DNA from: Candidatus Wolframiiraptor gerlachensis
GTDB taxonomy: Archaea > Thermoproteota > Nitrososphaeria_A > Caldarchaeales > Wolframiiraptoraceae
NCBI GenBank assembly: GCA_021323375.2
Contig: JAJPCT020000017.1
Coordinates: forward strand, 1-64,000
DNA length: 64,000 bases
Reading direction: 5' to 3'
Under the pieces are notes generated by a model. That model was given only the letters and a program-made list of their open reading frames with translations. It was not told where the DNA came from and did no database searches. The position numbers and the translations under genes were made by a program. Positions 14,745 to 22,435 of this stretch are shown one piece after another. The stretch's first letter is position 1; the number at the start of each line of letters is the position of its first letter.

Positions 14745-15224
14745 TTGAAAACGCAGCTCCCCGAGGCTCTGTGGAGCAGGAGACTGGCGCTAGAGTATAA
14801 GCTGATGAGGGAGAATGAGCCTACATTCGACATAGTGGATAATCAGCTGACGCATTACCGTGGAGTGATAATTGGTGAGGGCCTGTATGAGGGTGGATTC
14901 TTCAAGGTGGAGATAATTGTCCCGCGCACATTCCCGTATACTCCTCCCGATGTTATCTGGTGGACGAGGATATGGCATCCAAACTTCACGGACGAGGTTC
15001 CCGCGAGGATCTGCGAGTCGATATTCAAGAATGATTGGAGCCCCTCGCTCCACCTCTTCTCAGTCGTCGAGGCTTTGAGGAATCTGCTCAATAATCCGAA
15101 TCCCGATGATCCTCTAAACACGTTCGCCGCTGCTGAGATGAAGTATAGGCCGGATATCTTCGAGGCTAGAGTTAGGGCGTATATTGAGCTATACGCTAGG
15201 CCGGAGTATGCCTTCCAGGAGTAG
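14745..15224 (+). CDS. E2-like ubiquitin-conjugating enzyme
   Basis: A 159-residue UBC-fold protein that should accept the activated modifier from E1 on a cysteine and pass it to substrates with the RING protein. Core features are FKVEIIVPRTFPYTPPDV, the HPN motif in IWHPNF, the presumed catalytic Cys in ARICESIF, WSPSLHLFSVVEALRNLL and LNTFAAAEM. The layout parallels eukaryotic E2s. The annotated start is TTG at 14745, 78 bases after the Ubl stop. No strong ribosome-binding site is visible, so the exact N-terminus is unsure. Confidence 0.93.
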   Translation: MKTQLPEALWSRRLALEYKLMRENEPTFDIVDNQLTHYRGVIIGEGLYEGGFFKVEIIVPRTFPYTPPDVIWWTRIWHPNFTDEVPARICESIFKNDWSPSLHLFSVVEALRNLLNNPNPDDPLNTFAAAEMKYRPDIFEARVRAYIELYARPEYAFQE

Positions 15225-15282
15225 CTGAGGATCTTGGAGAAATAATACTCATAAGCAACATGGGCTGCCTTCACGTGGTAGG

Positions 15283-16476
15283 ATGACCGAGAAGCAAGGC
15301 GGCCTCGAGCGATATGATCGGCAGTTAAGGATCGTGGGATGGGATCAGGAGAATCTTAGCAGGGCCAGGGTCGTCGTGGTGGGAGTTGGCGCCACGGGAT
15401 GCGAGGTCTCAAAAAACCTCGCGTTAATGGGCATTGGAAAGCTCATCCTAGTAGATAATGACGTGATCGAGCTATCAAATCTAAGCAGGCAGATGCTCTT
15501 CCTAGATGAGGATATAGGTAAGCCCAAGGCCATCGTTGCAGCTAATAGGCTGAGGAGGATGAACCCGCTTATAGAGGTTGAGCCATACTTCGAGGACGTT
15601 AGAAGTCTCGACGAATCAATCTTCGAGGGGGCTGACATCATAGTATCATGCCTTGATAACTGGCCTGTTAGGAGGTGGCTCAACTCGCTCGCGGTGGAGC
15701 TGGATAAGCCGCTCGTGGATGTCGCGATGGAAGGATTCTACGCTAATCTTCAAGTCGTGATCCCGAGGAAGACCGCGTGCTTGGAATGTCATGGGGAGGA
15801 TCTGATACCAAAGGAGACGCAGCTCGCCGAATGCACGCTGAGGAGGAGAAGGCCTGAGGACCTCGTTCAAGACCTGAAGCAGGCGGGAATAAAGATAAGT
15901 CAGAAGATAGCAGAGAAGCTATTCGAACATGACATCAAGACAATTTATGATCTGAAGTATGCTCAGGAGGGCGTGTTAATGAAGCTGGATAAGAAGACAT
16001 TGGAGGTTGTTAGGAGGATTAGGGAGAGGCTGAAGCCGAAGCTTCCAGCACTTCAAAGCGTCGCCGCCATGATCTCGGGGCTAGCCTCAACAGAGATTGT
16101 GAAAATACTTCATGGAGATAGGCTCGGGGAGCCGATCAAGGGCCTTCTAGTATATGATGGTCTCGCGGGACAGTTCACGATCGTGGAGCTTGAGAGGAGC
16201 CCCGAATGCTTTGTCTGCGGAGATCTAGTCGAGGAAGGGCTGACGATCACGGTCAAGCCGGACGAGACCATTCTAGACCTGAAGAGGAGGATAGCAGAGA
16301 CATACAGCATCCCGGATCCCGAGATACTTTACCGGGAATGGAGGCTCCAGGACGATAAGAGGATCTTGGAGCTGGGAGTTAAGGAGGGCGATACACTATA
16401 TATCACCACTAGCAGGAGGTTCATGCCCCTTCAGCTAAGGGTTCAATTCCACAAGGAGGAGGTGATGGCTCCATGA
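15283..16476 (+). CDS. E1-like ubiquitin-activating enzyme with C-terminal ubiquitin-like domain
   Basis: Adenylates the modifier's C-terminal Gly and forms a thioester. N-terminal half (~1-180): RYDRQLRIVGW, nucleotide-binding VVVGVGATGCEVSKNLAL and DNDVIELSNLSRQ. Zinc cysteines are CLEC and CFVC. The TACLECHGE...AECTLRRRRPEDL stretch aligns well with the Uba3-type catalytic-Cys region, placing the nucleophile at the Cys of ECT. A helical insert (~195-260) follows. The last ~65 residues (ITVKPDETILDLKRRIAE...LGVKEGDTLYITT) form a beta-grasp domain, like the E1 UFD, that resembles the operon's own modifier. The stop overlaps the RING start by 4 bases. Confidence 0.93.
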   Translation: MTEKQGGLERYDRQLRIVGWDQENLSRARVVVVGVGATGCEVSKNLALMGIGKLILVDNDVIELSNLSRQMLFLDEDIGKPKAIVAANRLRRMNPLIEVEPYFEDVRSLDESIFEGADIIVSCLDNWPVRRWLNSLAVELDKPLVDVAMEGFYANLQVVIPRKTACLECHGEDLIPKETQLAECTLRRRRPEDLVQDLKQAGIKISQKIAEKLFEHDIKTIYDLKYAQEGVLMKLDKKTLEVVRRIRERLKPKLPALQSVAAMISGLASTEIVKILHGDRLGEPIKGLLVYDGLAGQFTIVELERSPECFVCGDLVEEGLTITVKPDETILDLKRRIAETYSIPDPEILYREWRLQDDKRILELGVKEGDTLYITTSRRFMPLQLRVQFHKEEVMAP

Positions 16477-16709
16477 GGAGGATAACGATATTAGAGGAGG
16501 AGAAAGCGGGCGAATGGGATCTCATGTTCGAGGAAGAGGGGAAGAAACTGGATGTATGCCCGGTCTGCTCCGCGGAGATACATGAGGGCGTCCCCGTATT
16601 CGAGTGCCCCTTCTGTGGAAACAAGATGCATGCTAGATGTGTCCAGCCATGGATAAATGAGAGGGGGACATGCCCAATCTGCAAAAGGCCTTTATCACAG
16701 AAAGCATAA
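16473..16709 (+). CDS. small RING finger protein, E3-like
   Basis: A 78-residue protein, nearly all RING: CPVC, then CPFC, MHARC, an 11-residue spacer, and CPIC, giving a full set of zinc ligands in cross-brace order (C2-C2-HC-C2). RING proteins bring charged E2 to substrates. In the Ca. Caldiarchaeum subterraneum system the equivalent small RING protein stimulates conjugation. The ATGA overlap with the E1 stop shows translational coupling. The N-terminal ~27 residues are acidic and may contact E2 or substrates. Confidence 0.9.
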   Translation: MRRITILEEEKAGEWDLMFEEEGKKLDVCPVCSAEIHEGVPVFECPFCGNKMHARCVQPWINERGTCPICKRPLSQKA

Positions 16710-16730
16710 CATTATTAGAGGTGCTCTGGC

Positions 16731-17081
16731 TTGAGCAAGGCTGAGAATGGCGGCATAGTCCTAAAGCCGAAATACTTGGAGACGCCCAAGGGCAAGATCC
16801 CCACATATGATTTCGTGATGGGGTTGGCGAAGGCGATCAACATCCTCGACGAAGCTGTGGCGGAGCTTGAGGAGAAGATAAGGGGCATGACTCCGGCGAG
16901 CACGGCGGAGCTAAGCGACCTGAAGGCCAGGCTTGAAAGCGTCGAGGAGAGGTTGAAGAGCTTGGAGAAAAGGCTAGAGGTAGAGCTAGAGGATCTTAAC
17001 GACAAGCTGATGACCTTGACCGATGTGGTCCATGAGCTTGCTGAGAGGGTTCAGAGGCTTGAGGAGAGCATTAGGGGCTGA
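16731..17081 (+). CDS. coiled-coil protein following the RING gene
   Basis: A 116-residue protein starting at TTG 16731, 21 bases after the RING stop, likely in the same transcript. The N-terminal ~45 residues (LKPKYLETPKGKIPTYDFVMGLAKA) are compact. Residues ~45-115 show continuous heptads rich in Leu, Glu and Lys (LKARLESVEERLKSLEKRLE), a clear coiled coil. I do not recognise the family. Its position suggests a substrate, adaptor or scaffold of the ubiquitin system, which is inference. Its 3' end overlaps the convergent coiled-coil gene by 11 bases. Confidence 0.75.
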   Translation: MSKAENGGIVLKPKYLETPKGKIPTYDFVMGLAKAINILDEAVAELEEKIRGMTPASTAELSDLKARLESVEERLKSLEKRLEVELEDLNDKLMTLTDVVHELAERVQRLEESIRG

Positions 17082-17910
17082 CGACCGCGCGCCTCATCTC
17101 CGCGATCAGCTTCTCGAGGCTCGCCCGCTTATTCTCGAGATCCTTTACCTCAGCCTCGAGCCTCTTCTTCCGCTCCTCGAGCATGTTCAGCTCGCTTCTC
17201 AGCTGGAGGACCTTCCTCTCAAGCTCCTCAGCCGCCTCCTCCTTCTCTCTAAGCTTGGATAGCCCCTCCCTGAGCTCGGCCTCCTTCTTGAGGAGGCGCT
17301 CCATCCTTATCTCCCTTATCTTGAAGTCCCTGAGAAAGCCCTTGAACATGTTCTCAAGCCTGTTTCCCAGCTCCTCGAGCCCCTTGAGATATCTGTTCTC
17401 AAGTTCCGAGATCTTGCGTTCGAGGTCAAGCTTCTTTTCCTCAAGAGCCCTTAGCTCGGCTTCCCTCATCGCCAGCTCCCTCTCCTTCGCGTCGAGATCA
17501 TTTCCCCATTTCCTCAGCTCCTGCCTGATCACAGCGAGCTCGCTCTTCTCCCTTAATAACGCCTCTATCTCCCTCTTTATCGCCTCGCGCTCCTTGCTCA
17601 AGGCCTCGATAATATCCTTCAGGCCCTCTTGGATGGAGAGAAGCGTGTTTTCATAGAACCTGACTTGATCAAGCTCCTCCGAGACCTTCTCGGCCTTCTC
17701 GAGAAAGATCGCGAGCTTTGATCTTATGGTCTCCGGCTGTGAGGCTAATGTCCCGAGAAGAGCTTGAATCTCCATGAGCCTAGACTCAAGCCTCTTCAAC
17801 ACCTCATTAAGGGGCGCTACACTCGCGGAGATTCTCTGCTCGAATTTGTTTAACCTTTCCTCAATCTTATCCTCAAGCTCCTCAACCTTCTTCCCGCCAA
17901 ATAGCGACAT
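17071..17910 (-). CDS. long coiled-coil protein
   Basis: About 279 residues from ATG 17910 (MSLFGGKKVEELEDKIEERL). The longer ORF start at 17976 is rejected because a TATA-like GTTATAAAAAG (17934-17944) lies ~27 bases upstream of this ATG. Nearly the whole chain is predicted coiled coil (REKSELAVIRQELRKW, LEEKKLDLERKISELENR, LEERKKRLEAEVKDLENKR), SMC- or myosin-like in composition but without ATPase motifs. It converges on the smaller coiled-coil gene downstream of RING. Function unknown; a structural or scaffold role is plausible. Confidence 0.8.
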   Translation of the reverse strand: MSLFGGKKVEELEDKIEERLNKFEQRISASVAPLNEVLKRLESRLMEIQALLGTLASQPETIRSKLAIFLEKAEKVSEELDQVRFYENTLLSIQEGLKDIIEALSKEREAIKREIEALLREKSELAVIRQELRKWGNDLDAKERELAMREAELRALEEKKLDLERKISELENRYLKGLEELGNRLENMFKGFLRDFKIREIRMERLLKKEAELREGLSKLREKEEAAEELERKVLQLRSELNMLEERKKRLEAEVKDLENKRASLEKLIAEMRRAVVSP

Positions 17911-17933
17911 TTCTGGACAAGAACCTTTCAAAG

Positions 17934-17944
17934 TGTTATAAAAA
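17934..17944 (-). promoter_or_regulatory. TATA box of the long coiled-coil gene
   Basis: CTTTTTATAAC on the minus strand, ~27 bases upstream of ATG 17910, predicts a leaderless transcript and supports that start. Confidence 0.5.
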
Positions 17945-18061
17945 GTTGATTCACCCTTTGGCCATAGTCTCCACATCCCCGTGTTACGAGCTGTTTATAA
18001 GGCGGGAGAACCGAGGCACTAGGGGGCTTGTGCGAGGTTGCTCACGACTAGAGAGGAGGTA

Positions 18062-18760
18062 ATGTCTAGGCTGTATAAGATCGGGTCAATCGCAGCGGCT
18101 ATGGGGGCGATTCACATCCTTACACTCCTCCTAAGCTGGTATGTCCAAGTAATAGATGGCACTGAGAAGAGTGTTCAGGGCCTCGTAAGCCCCTACGCGA
18201 CGATGATGTCTCTTGTCGGCGGGATCCTAGCCGGCATCGGCGTAGTCGTCATCCACTTCATCAAGGGGCTTAGGGCGATGAAGAATATTCTGGGGGTCTC
18301 GATAATCGCGGGAGGCCTCCTCGCCGCGATCTCGCCAATCTACTCCTACTGGTTCTGGCTCCTAGAGCTATCAAGCTACTCTAGGTTCGATCTCGGGTTC
18401 TTCGCGGCCACCTTCACCGGAGTTATCCTCCTAGCCGTAGGAGCCCTAGCGCTCCTCACGCCCGTAAAAGAGGAGGTCATCCCATCGGCATTCACGGCAA
18501 TGCCGCCAGCCGGGCCGGAGCTCATGGAGGTTGGGGGTGCAGCTCCAAGCCCAAGCAGGCCTGCGACCACTAGGATAGTCCCGGCGCCAGATGTTGCAGA
18601 GGCGATATGCAGCATATGCTTTGACTTCATACCGGAGGGTGAGGCCATGAGATGTAGCAACTGTGATGCAATATTTCATAAGGGATGCATAGACTCTTGG
18701 GTAAGTATTAATGGGATATGCCCCAGCTGTAAGGCCATTGTTACAGATAGGGAGGGCTAA
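18062..18760 (+). CDS. membrane-anchored RING finger protein
   Basis: A 232-residue protein with about four hydrophobic segments in residues ~1-145 (AAAMGAIHILTLLLSWY, MMSLVGGILAGIGVVVIHF, ILGVSIIAGGLLAAI, FFAATFTGVILLAVGALALL), a Pro/Ala-rich linker, and a C-terminal RING-H2-like domain: ICSIC, MRCSNC, FHKGCIDSW, CPSC. GAGGAGG immediately upstream of ATG 18062 decides the start over TTG 18038. The architecture, multispan anchor plus cytoplasmic RING, recalls eukaryotic membrane E3 ligases. It lies 1.3 kb from the ubiquitin operon on the same strand. E3 activity is inferred. Confidence 0.85.
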   Translation: MSRLYKIGSIAAAMGAIHILTLLLSWYVQVIDGTEKSVQGLVSPYATMMSLVGGILAGIGVVVIHFIKGLRAMKNILGVSIIAGGLLAAISPIYSYWFWLLELSSYSRFDLGFFAATFTGVILLAVGALALLTPVKEEVIPSAFTAMPPAGPELMEVGGAAPSPSRPATTRIVPAPDVAEAICSICFDFIPEGEAMRCSNCDAIFHKGCIDSWVSINGICPSCKAIVTDREG

Positions 18761-18790
18761 GAGCTATTAAAAGACTAATATAACGGTAGA

Positions 18791-20302
18791 TTGCTCAGAA
18801 CCGAGACCACGGCCATGCAGCTTAGGCAGGATAAGGGCGTGAGCAGGAAGTTCGAGGAGCTTATCAAGCTCGCTCTCGAGAGGGGATTCTTTGCATCGGC
18901 CTCCGAGATCTATAGCGATGCTCCTGCGGGCTTCTGGGATTATGGGCCGCTCGGCGCAGCTATGAAGAGGAAGTTCATCGAGCTTTGGAGGAGGGAGCTG
19001 GTGAGGAGAGATGGTATGCTTGAAATAGATGGTGCCCAGATACTTTCCAAGAGCGTATTCAAGGCCTCAGGCCATCTAGATAGCTTCGTTGACCCGATAG
19101 CGCGATGCAGTCAATGCGGCGCGATCTATCGCGTTGATAAGCTGATAGAGGAGAAGACCGGGCTACATGTCCCCGAGAGGTTGAACCTTGATGAGATGAG
19201 GAGGATTGTGGAGGAGAATGGTGTGAGGTGCACGCGTTGTGGGGGAGAGCTGACCGGCTACTCCCACTTCAACATGATGTTCAGGGTCGGCGTCGGCGTC
19301 GCTGAGACCGATGCGTACCTCCGGCCGGAGACCTGTCAAAACATCTTCGTGGACTTTCTCAGGCTCTATAAGACGATGAGGAGGAAGCTTCCATTCGCGA
19401 TAGCGCAGTATGGGAAGAGCTTTAGAAATGAGATCTCCCCGAGGCAGGGTCTTCTCAGGATGAGGGAGTTCTATCAAGCCGAGATAGAGGTCTTCTTCAA
19501 CCCAAATAAGGCTAATGACTTTCCGAAGGCCGATGCGGTGATGGGATATGAGCTGAGGCTCCAGCAGGTTGGTGAGAGCGAGCCGTCCGAGATCACTTGC
19601 AGGGAGGCCTTGAGTCGGGGGCTCATTTCGAGCAAGCTCGTCGCCTATTATCTCGCCCTTATCCAGCAATTTTACGAGAAGACTGGGATCCCGAGGGAGA
19701 GGATTAGGCTGAGGCAGCTTGGCGAGGATGAGAAGGCCTTCTACGCCGTAGAGGCATGGGATCTCGAAGTGGAGACCAGCCTCGGGTGGATAGAGCTCGT
19801 CGCCTGTAATAATAGGGGAGGCCACGATCTCGGAGGCCATCAGAGGATGAGCGGACAGGAGATGGAGGTGCTCGATGATAGCCAGAAGATCCTACCACAT
19901 GTATTCGAGCTCTCAATGGGTGTTGACAGAAGCCTATACTGCATCCTTGAGAACTTCCTAGACTTAGAGGATGGTAAGACCGTGCTTAGACTGCCCCCAT
20001 ACCTCGCGCCAATAGATGCTGCAATCCTGCCGCTGGTCTCGAAGGAGCCGCTTACAAGCAGGGCCATGGAGATATATAATGAGCTGAAAAAAGACTTTGA
20101 CGTGGAGTATGATGATTCGGGGAGCATCGGGAGGAGGTATATGAGGTATGATGAGGTGGGCGTCCCAATATGCATCACCGTAGATTACCAGACCATGGAG
20201 GATGATACGGTCACGGTTAGGTTCAGGGATTCCGCGCACCAGATCAGAGTTGATTTAAGCGACTTGCACTGCCTCCTGAGGGAGTGGTTGGCATATCCTT
20301 AG
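18791..20302 (+). CDS. glyS: glycyl-tRNA synthetase
   Basis: Class II synthetase of the archaeal/eukaryotic alpha2 type, 503 residues. Motif 2 is FRNEISPRQGLLRMREFYQAE and motif 3 includes MGVDRSLYCIL. The N-terminal ALERGFFASASEIY and YGPLGAAMKRKF are typical. A zinc-binding pair is seen at CSQC and CTRC, and an anticodon-binding domain fills the last ~110 residues. It is read from TTG 18791, with Met9 as an alternative. A TATA-like CTATTAAAAG sits just upstream. Confidence 0.96.
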   Translation: MLRTETTAMQLRQDKGVSRKFEELIKLALERGFFASASEIYSDAPAGFWDYGPLGAAMKRKFIELWRRELVRRDGMLEIDGAQILSKSVFKASGHLDSFVDPIARCSQCGAIYRVDKLIEEKTGLHVPERLNLDEMRRIVEENGVRCTRCGGELTGYSHFNMMFRVGVGVAETDAYLRPETCQNIFVDFLRLYKTMRRKLPFAIAQYGKSFRNEISPRQGLLRMREFYQAEIEVFFNPNKANDFPKADAVMGYELRLQQVGESEPSEITCREALSRGLISSKLVAYYLALIQQFYEKTGIPRERIRLRQLGEDEKAFYAVEAWDLEVETSLGWIELVACNNRGGHDLGGHQRMSGQEMEVLDDSQKILPHVFELSMGVDRSLYCILENFLDLEDGKTVLRLPPYLAPIDAAILPLVSKEPLTSRAMEIYNELKKDFDVEYDDSGSIGRRYMRYDEVGVPICITVDYQTMEDDTVTVRFRDSAHQIRVDLSDLHCLLREWLAYP

Positions 20303-20355
20303 AGATCATGAAAGGCTTTATATCAGTAGCGCCCAAAAAGACGTGATAGGGGAAA

Positions 20356-21021
20356 ATGAGCCTTCCACGCGATAGGGAGGAGGATTTTCGAATAGCGATC
20401 CTCAATCTCATACAGGATCAGGTTAGGGTGGTTTTGGATGGATACCGCCTCCTCTTGGACATGTTGGAGCATTTTCTGAGGGGAGAGCAGACCGATGTCA
20501 TAGAGGAGTTTTACCAGAAGATCTTGAAGAATGATGAGAAGGCCAAGGAGATGAACCGCCTCGTTGAGAAGGAGATCTCGAGGGTTGGCGCGATCCTGAC
20601 ATCTAGGGAGAACTTCGTGAGGCTAACTCTGGAGGTTGATAGGATAGCGGATATCACCGAAGGGGCTGCCTTCAGGATCGTGAACCTGAGCAGGATGAAG
20701 ACTAAGTTGGGAAAGGATACGTGTAAGCTCTTCCTAGCGCTTGGGGAGGCCGTGCTAGCAACCCTCAACTCAATGAGACAAGCTTTGCTTGCTACGACTA
20801 TGAATTCTGCAAGCCTTGGCGAGAAGATAGCGGAGACGGAGGTGAATGAGAAGAAGGCTGATGATGTTTACAGGCAGCTTGACCTCGAGATCCTCAAGAG
20901 CAACATGCAGATAGCCCAGCTGCTATTGTGCAGGGAGGTGGCCGAGATGATTGAGGACATATCAGATCACGCCGAGAGAATAACCGATATCCTTCGGACG
21001 CTGACAATCGTCCCGGTATAG
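20356..21021 (+). CDS. DUF47/PhoU-like phosphate transport regulator
   Basis: A 221-residue all-helical protein of the DUF47 family (PhoU-related), usually linked with Pit-type phosphate transporters; no Pit gene is in the window. Paired helical repeats carry the acidic metal-binding-type motifs EVDRIADITEGAAFR and EVAEMIEDISDHAERITD. The start ATG is supported by ATAGGGG and a TATA-like CTTTATATC ~40 bases upstream. It is followed 12 bases later by endA. It is distinct from the PhoU in the pst operon at 52.5 kb. Confidence 0.85.
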   Translation: MSLPRDREEDFRIAILNLIQDQVRVVLDGYRLLLDMLEHFLRGEQTDVIEEFYQKILKNDEKAKEMNRLVEKEISRVGAILTSRENFVRLTLEVDRIADITEGAAFRIVNLSRMKTKLGKDTCKLFLALGEAVLATLNSMRQALLATTMNSASLGEKIAETEVNEKKADDVYRQLDLEILKSNMQIAQLLLCREVAEMIEDISDHAERITDILRTLTIVPV

Positions 21022-21033
21022 GGAGGCAGGATA

Positions 21034-21588
21034 ATGGCTGTGGAGACTGTTAGAGCCGAGCTCGTTCAGGGGAACATAATAGTCTGGGACATTGAGAAGG
21101 GAAGAAAGCTGTATAGGCTAGGGTTCTATGGTAAGCCTCTCGGGATTCCCAAGCCGAAGTCCGCTGACTTCAATGCACCCCTCGTGCTGGATATAATTGA
21201 GGCGGTGTATCTCGTAGAGGAGGGGCTACTGGAAGTATACGAGGATGGGAGAAAGCTGACCTTAGACGAGCTGAAGGAGCATGCCGAAAAGACCTATGAG
21301 AACTTCAGGGAAAAGTATCAGGTGTATAGGGATCTTAGGAAGAGGGGATTCATCGTGACACCAGGGATAAAGTTTGGAAGCGACTTCGCGGTCTACCGCG
21401 TGGGACCCGGCCTTGAGCATGCACCCTTCATAGTCCAAGTCAAGCTACTCGGAGAAAATATCTCGGCCTTAGAGATAGTCAGGTCGGGGAGGCTCGCGAC
21501 AACCGTTAAGAAATATTTCACGATCGCTGTTCCGGATCGATCAGGTGAAAAGCCCACTTACATCCTCTTTGAGTGGTGGCGTGCGTAG
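21034..21588 (+). CDS. endA: tRNA-splicing endonuclease
   Basis: Cleaves bulge-helix-bulge introns from pre-tRNA and pre-rRNA; the intron-bearing tRNA at 51.7 kb would be a substrate. The 184-residue length fits the short-subunit type. The catalytic Tyr (FGSDFAVYR), His (PGLEHAPFIV) and Lys (RLATTVKKY) are all present in the C-terminal domain. A GGGAGG ribosome-binding site precedes the ATG. Being a single short catalytic subunit, it could be homotetrameric or pair with a structural subunit elsewhere. Confidence 0.94.
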   Translation: MAVETVRAELVQGNIIVWDIEKGRKLYRLGFYGKPLGIPKPKSADFNAPLVLDIIEAVYLVEEGLLEVYEDGRKLTLDELKEHAEKTYENFREKYQVYRDLRKRGFIVTPGIKFGSDFAVYRVGPGLEHAPFIVQVKLLGENISALEIVRSGRLATTVKKYFTIAVPDRSGEKPTYILFEWWRA

Positions 21589-21594
21589 GGTCTA

Positions 21595-22398
21595 TTATAT
21601 GGAGCTATTGAGCTTCTCAGCTATCTCCCTCGCCCTCTTGGTAGCCGCCTCAACAGCCTTCATGACAGCAGTCCTCACGCCACCCTCCTCTAAGTAGAAT
21701 ATGCCCTCTATCGTCGTCCCGCCCGGCGTTAGAACCATCTCCTTTATAGTTGAGGGGTGCAACCCTGTCTCGAGCATTAGCTTCGCCGTGCCATATACCG
21801 TGTATGCAGAGGATTTATAGGCCAGGTCCCTTGGAAGGCCGACTTTTAGCCCCGCATACGCCATGGCCTCTATTAGGAGGGCTACGTAGGCCGGCCCGCT
21901 CCCGCTCAATGCCGTGATCGCGTCCATCAAGTCTTCATCAACCTCGACATACGCTCCGAGCTCCCCCAAAAGCTCCTGAACAACCTTGATATCCTGCTCG
22001 GTTATGTTGGGGCCTCTACAGTAGGCTGTGAAGCCGGTCTTCACGATCAAGCCGACATTAGGCATGGCCCTAATGATCTTGGCCCTTGGCGCTAGGAATC
22101 CAAGCCTCGAAGTTGGAATTGCTGCCGCCACGGAAATCAGAAGTTTGCCATCAAGCAGATCCGAGACCTCTCTTAGAACCATAGAGACTTTATTCGGCTT
22201 AACAGCTAGGAAGACCGCATCGGATGTTTTCGCAACATGTCTATTATCTGTTGTGAGCTCGACGCCCAGCCGCTCTAGATCCTTAATCTTCTCGATGTTT
22301 CTTCTGGACGCGATCACCTTATACTTGCCGGACTCAGCGAGTGCCTTGGCTATGGCTGACCCTATCTGCCCCGCACCGATAACGCCAACCCGCAGCAT
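21595..22398 (-). CDS. proC: pyrroline-5-carboxylate reductase
   Basis: Last step of proline biosynthesis, NAD(P)H-dependent. From ATG 22398 the protein opens directly with the Rossmann motif MLRVGVIGAGQIGSAIAKALA. Later come FLAVKPNKVSMVLREV, the family signature region LSGSGPAYVALLIEAMA and VLTPGGTTIEGI. The longer ORF start overlapping egsA is rejected; a TTAATTAAG TATA-like element ~26 bases upstream fits a leaderless transcript from 22398. Length ~267 is normal. Confidence 0.94.
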   Translation of the reverse strand: MLRVGVIGAGQIGSAIAKALAESGKYKVIASRRNIEKIKDLERLGVELTTDNRHVAKTSDAVFLAVKPNKVSMVLREVSDLLDGKLLISVAAAIPTSRLGFLAPRAKIIRAMPNVGLIVKTGFTAYCRGPNITEQDIKVVQELLGELGAYVEVDEDLMDAITALSGSGPAYVALLIEAMAYAGLKVGLPRDLAYKSSAYTVYGTAKLMLETGLHPSTIKEMVLTPGGTTIEGIFYLEEGGVRTAVMKAVEAATKRAREIAEKLNSSI

Positions 22399-22435
22399 AT
22401 TCTCGCGATATGCGTGTGGGCGCTTAATTAAGGGT

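Noticed and set aside
17183-17656. 157-residue Ser/Leu-rich plus-strand ORF
   Set aside because: Antisense reading of the coiled-coil gene; Ser/Leu richness is what Glu/Lys/Arg codons give on the other strand.
19163-19840. 225-residue minus-strand ORF
   Set aside because: Shadow of glycyl-tRNA synthetase; the opposite strand has clear synthetase motifs.
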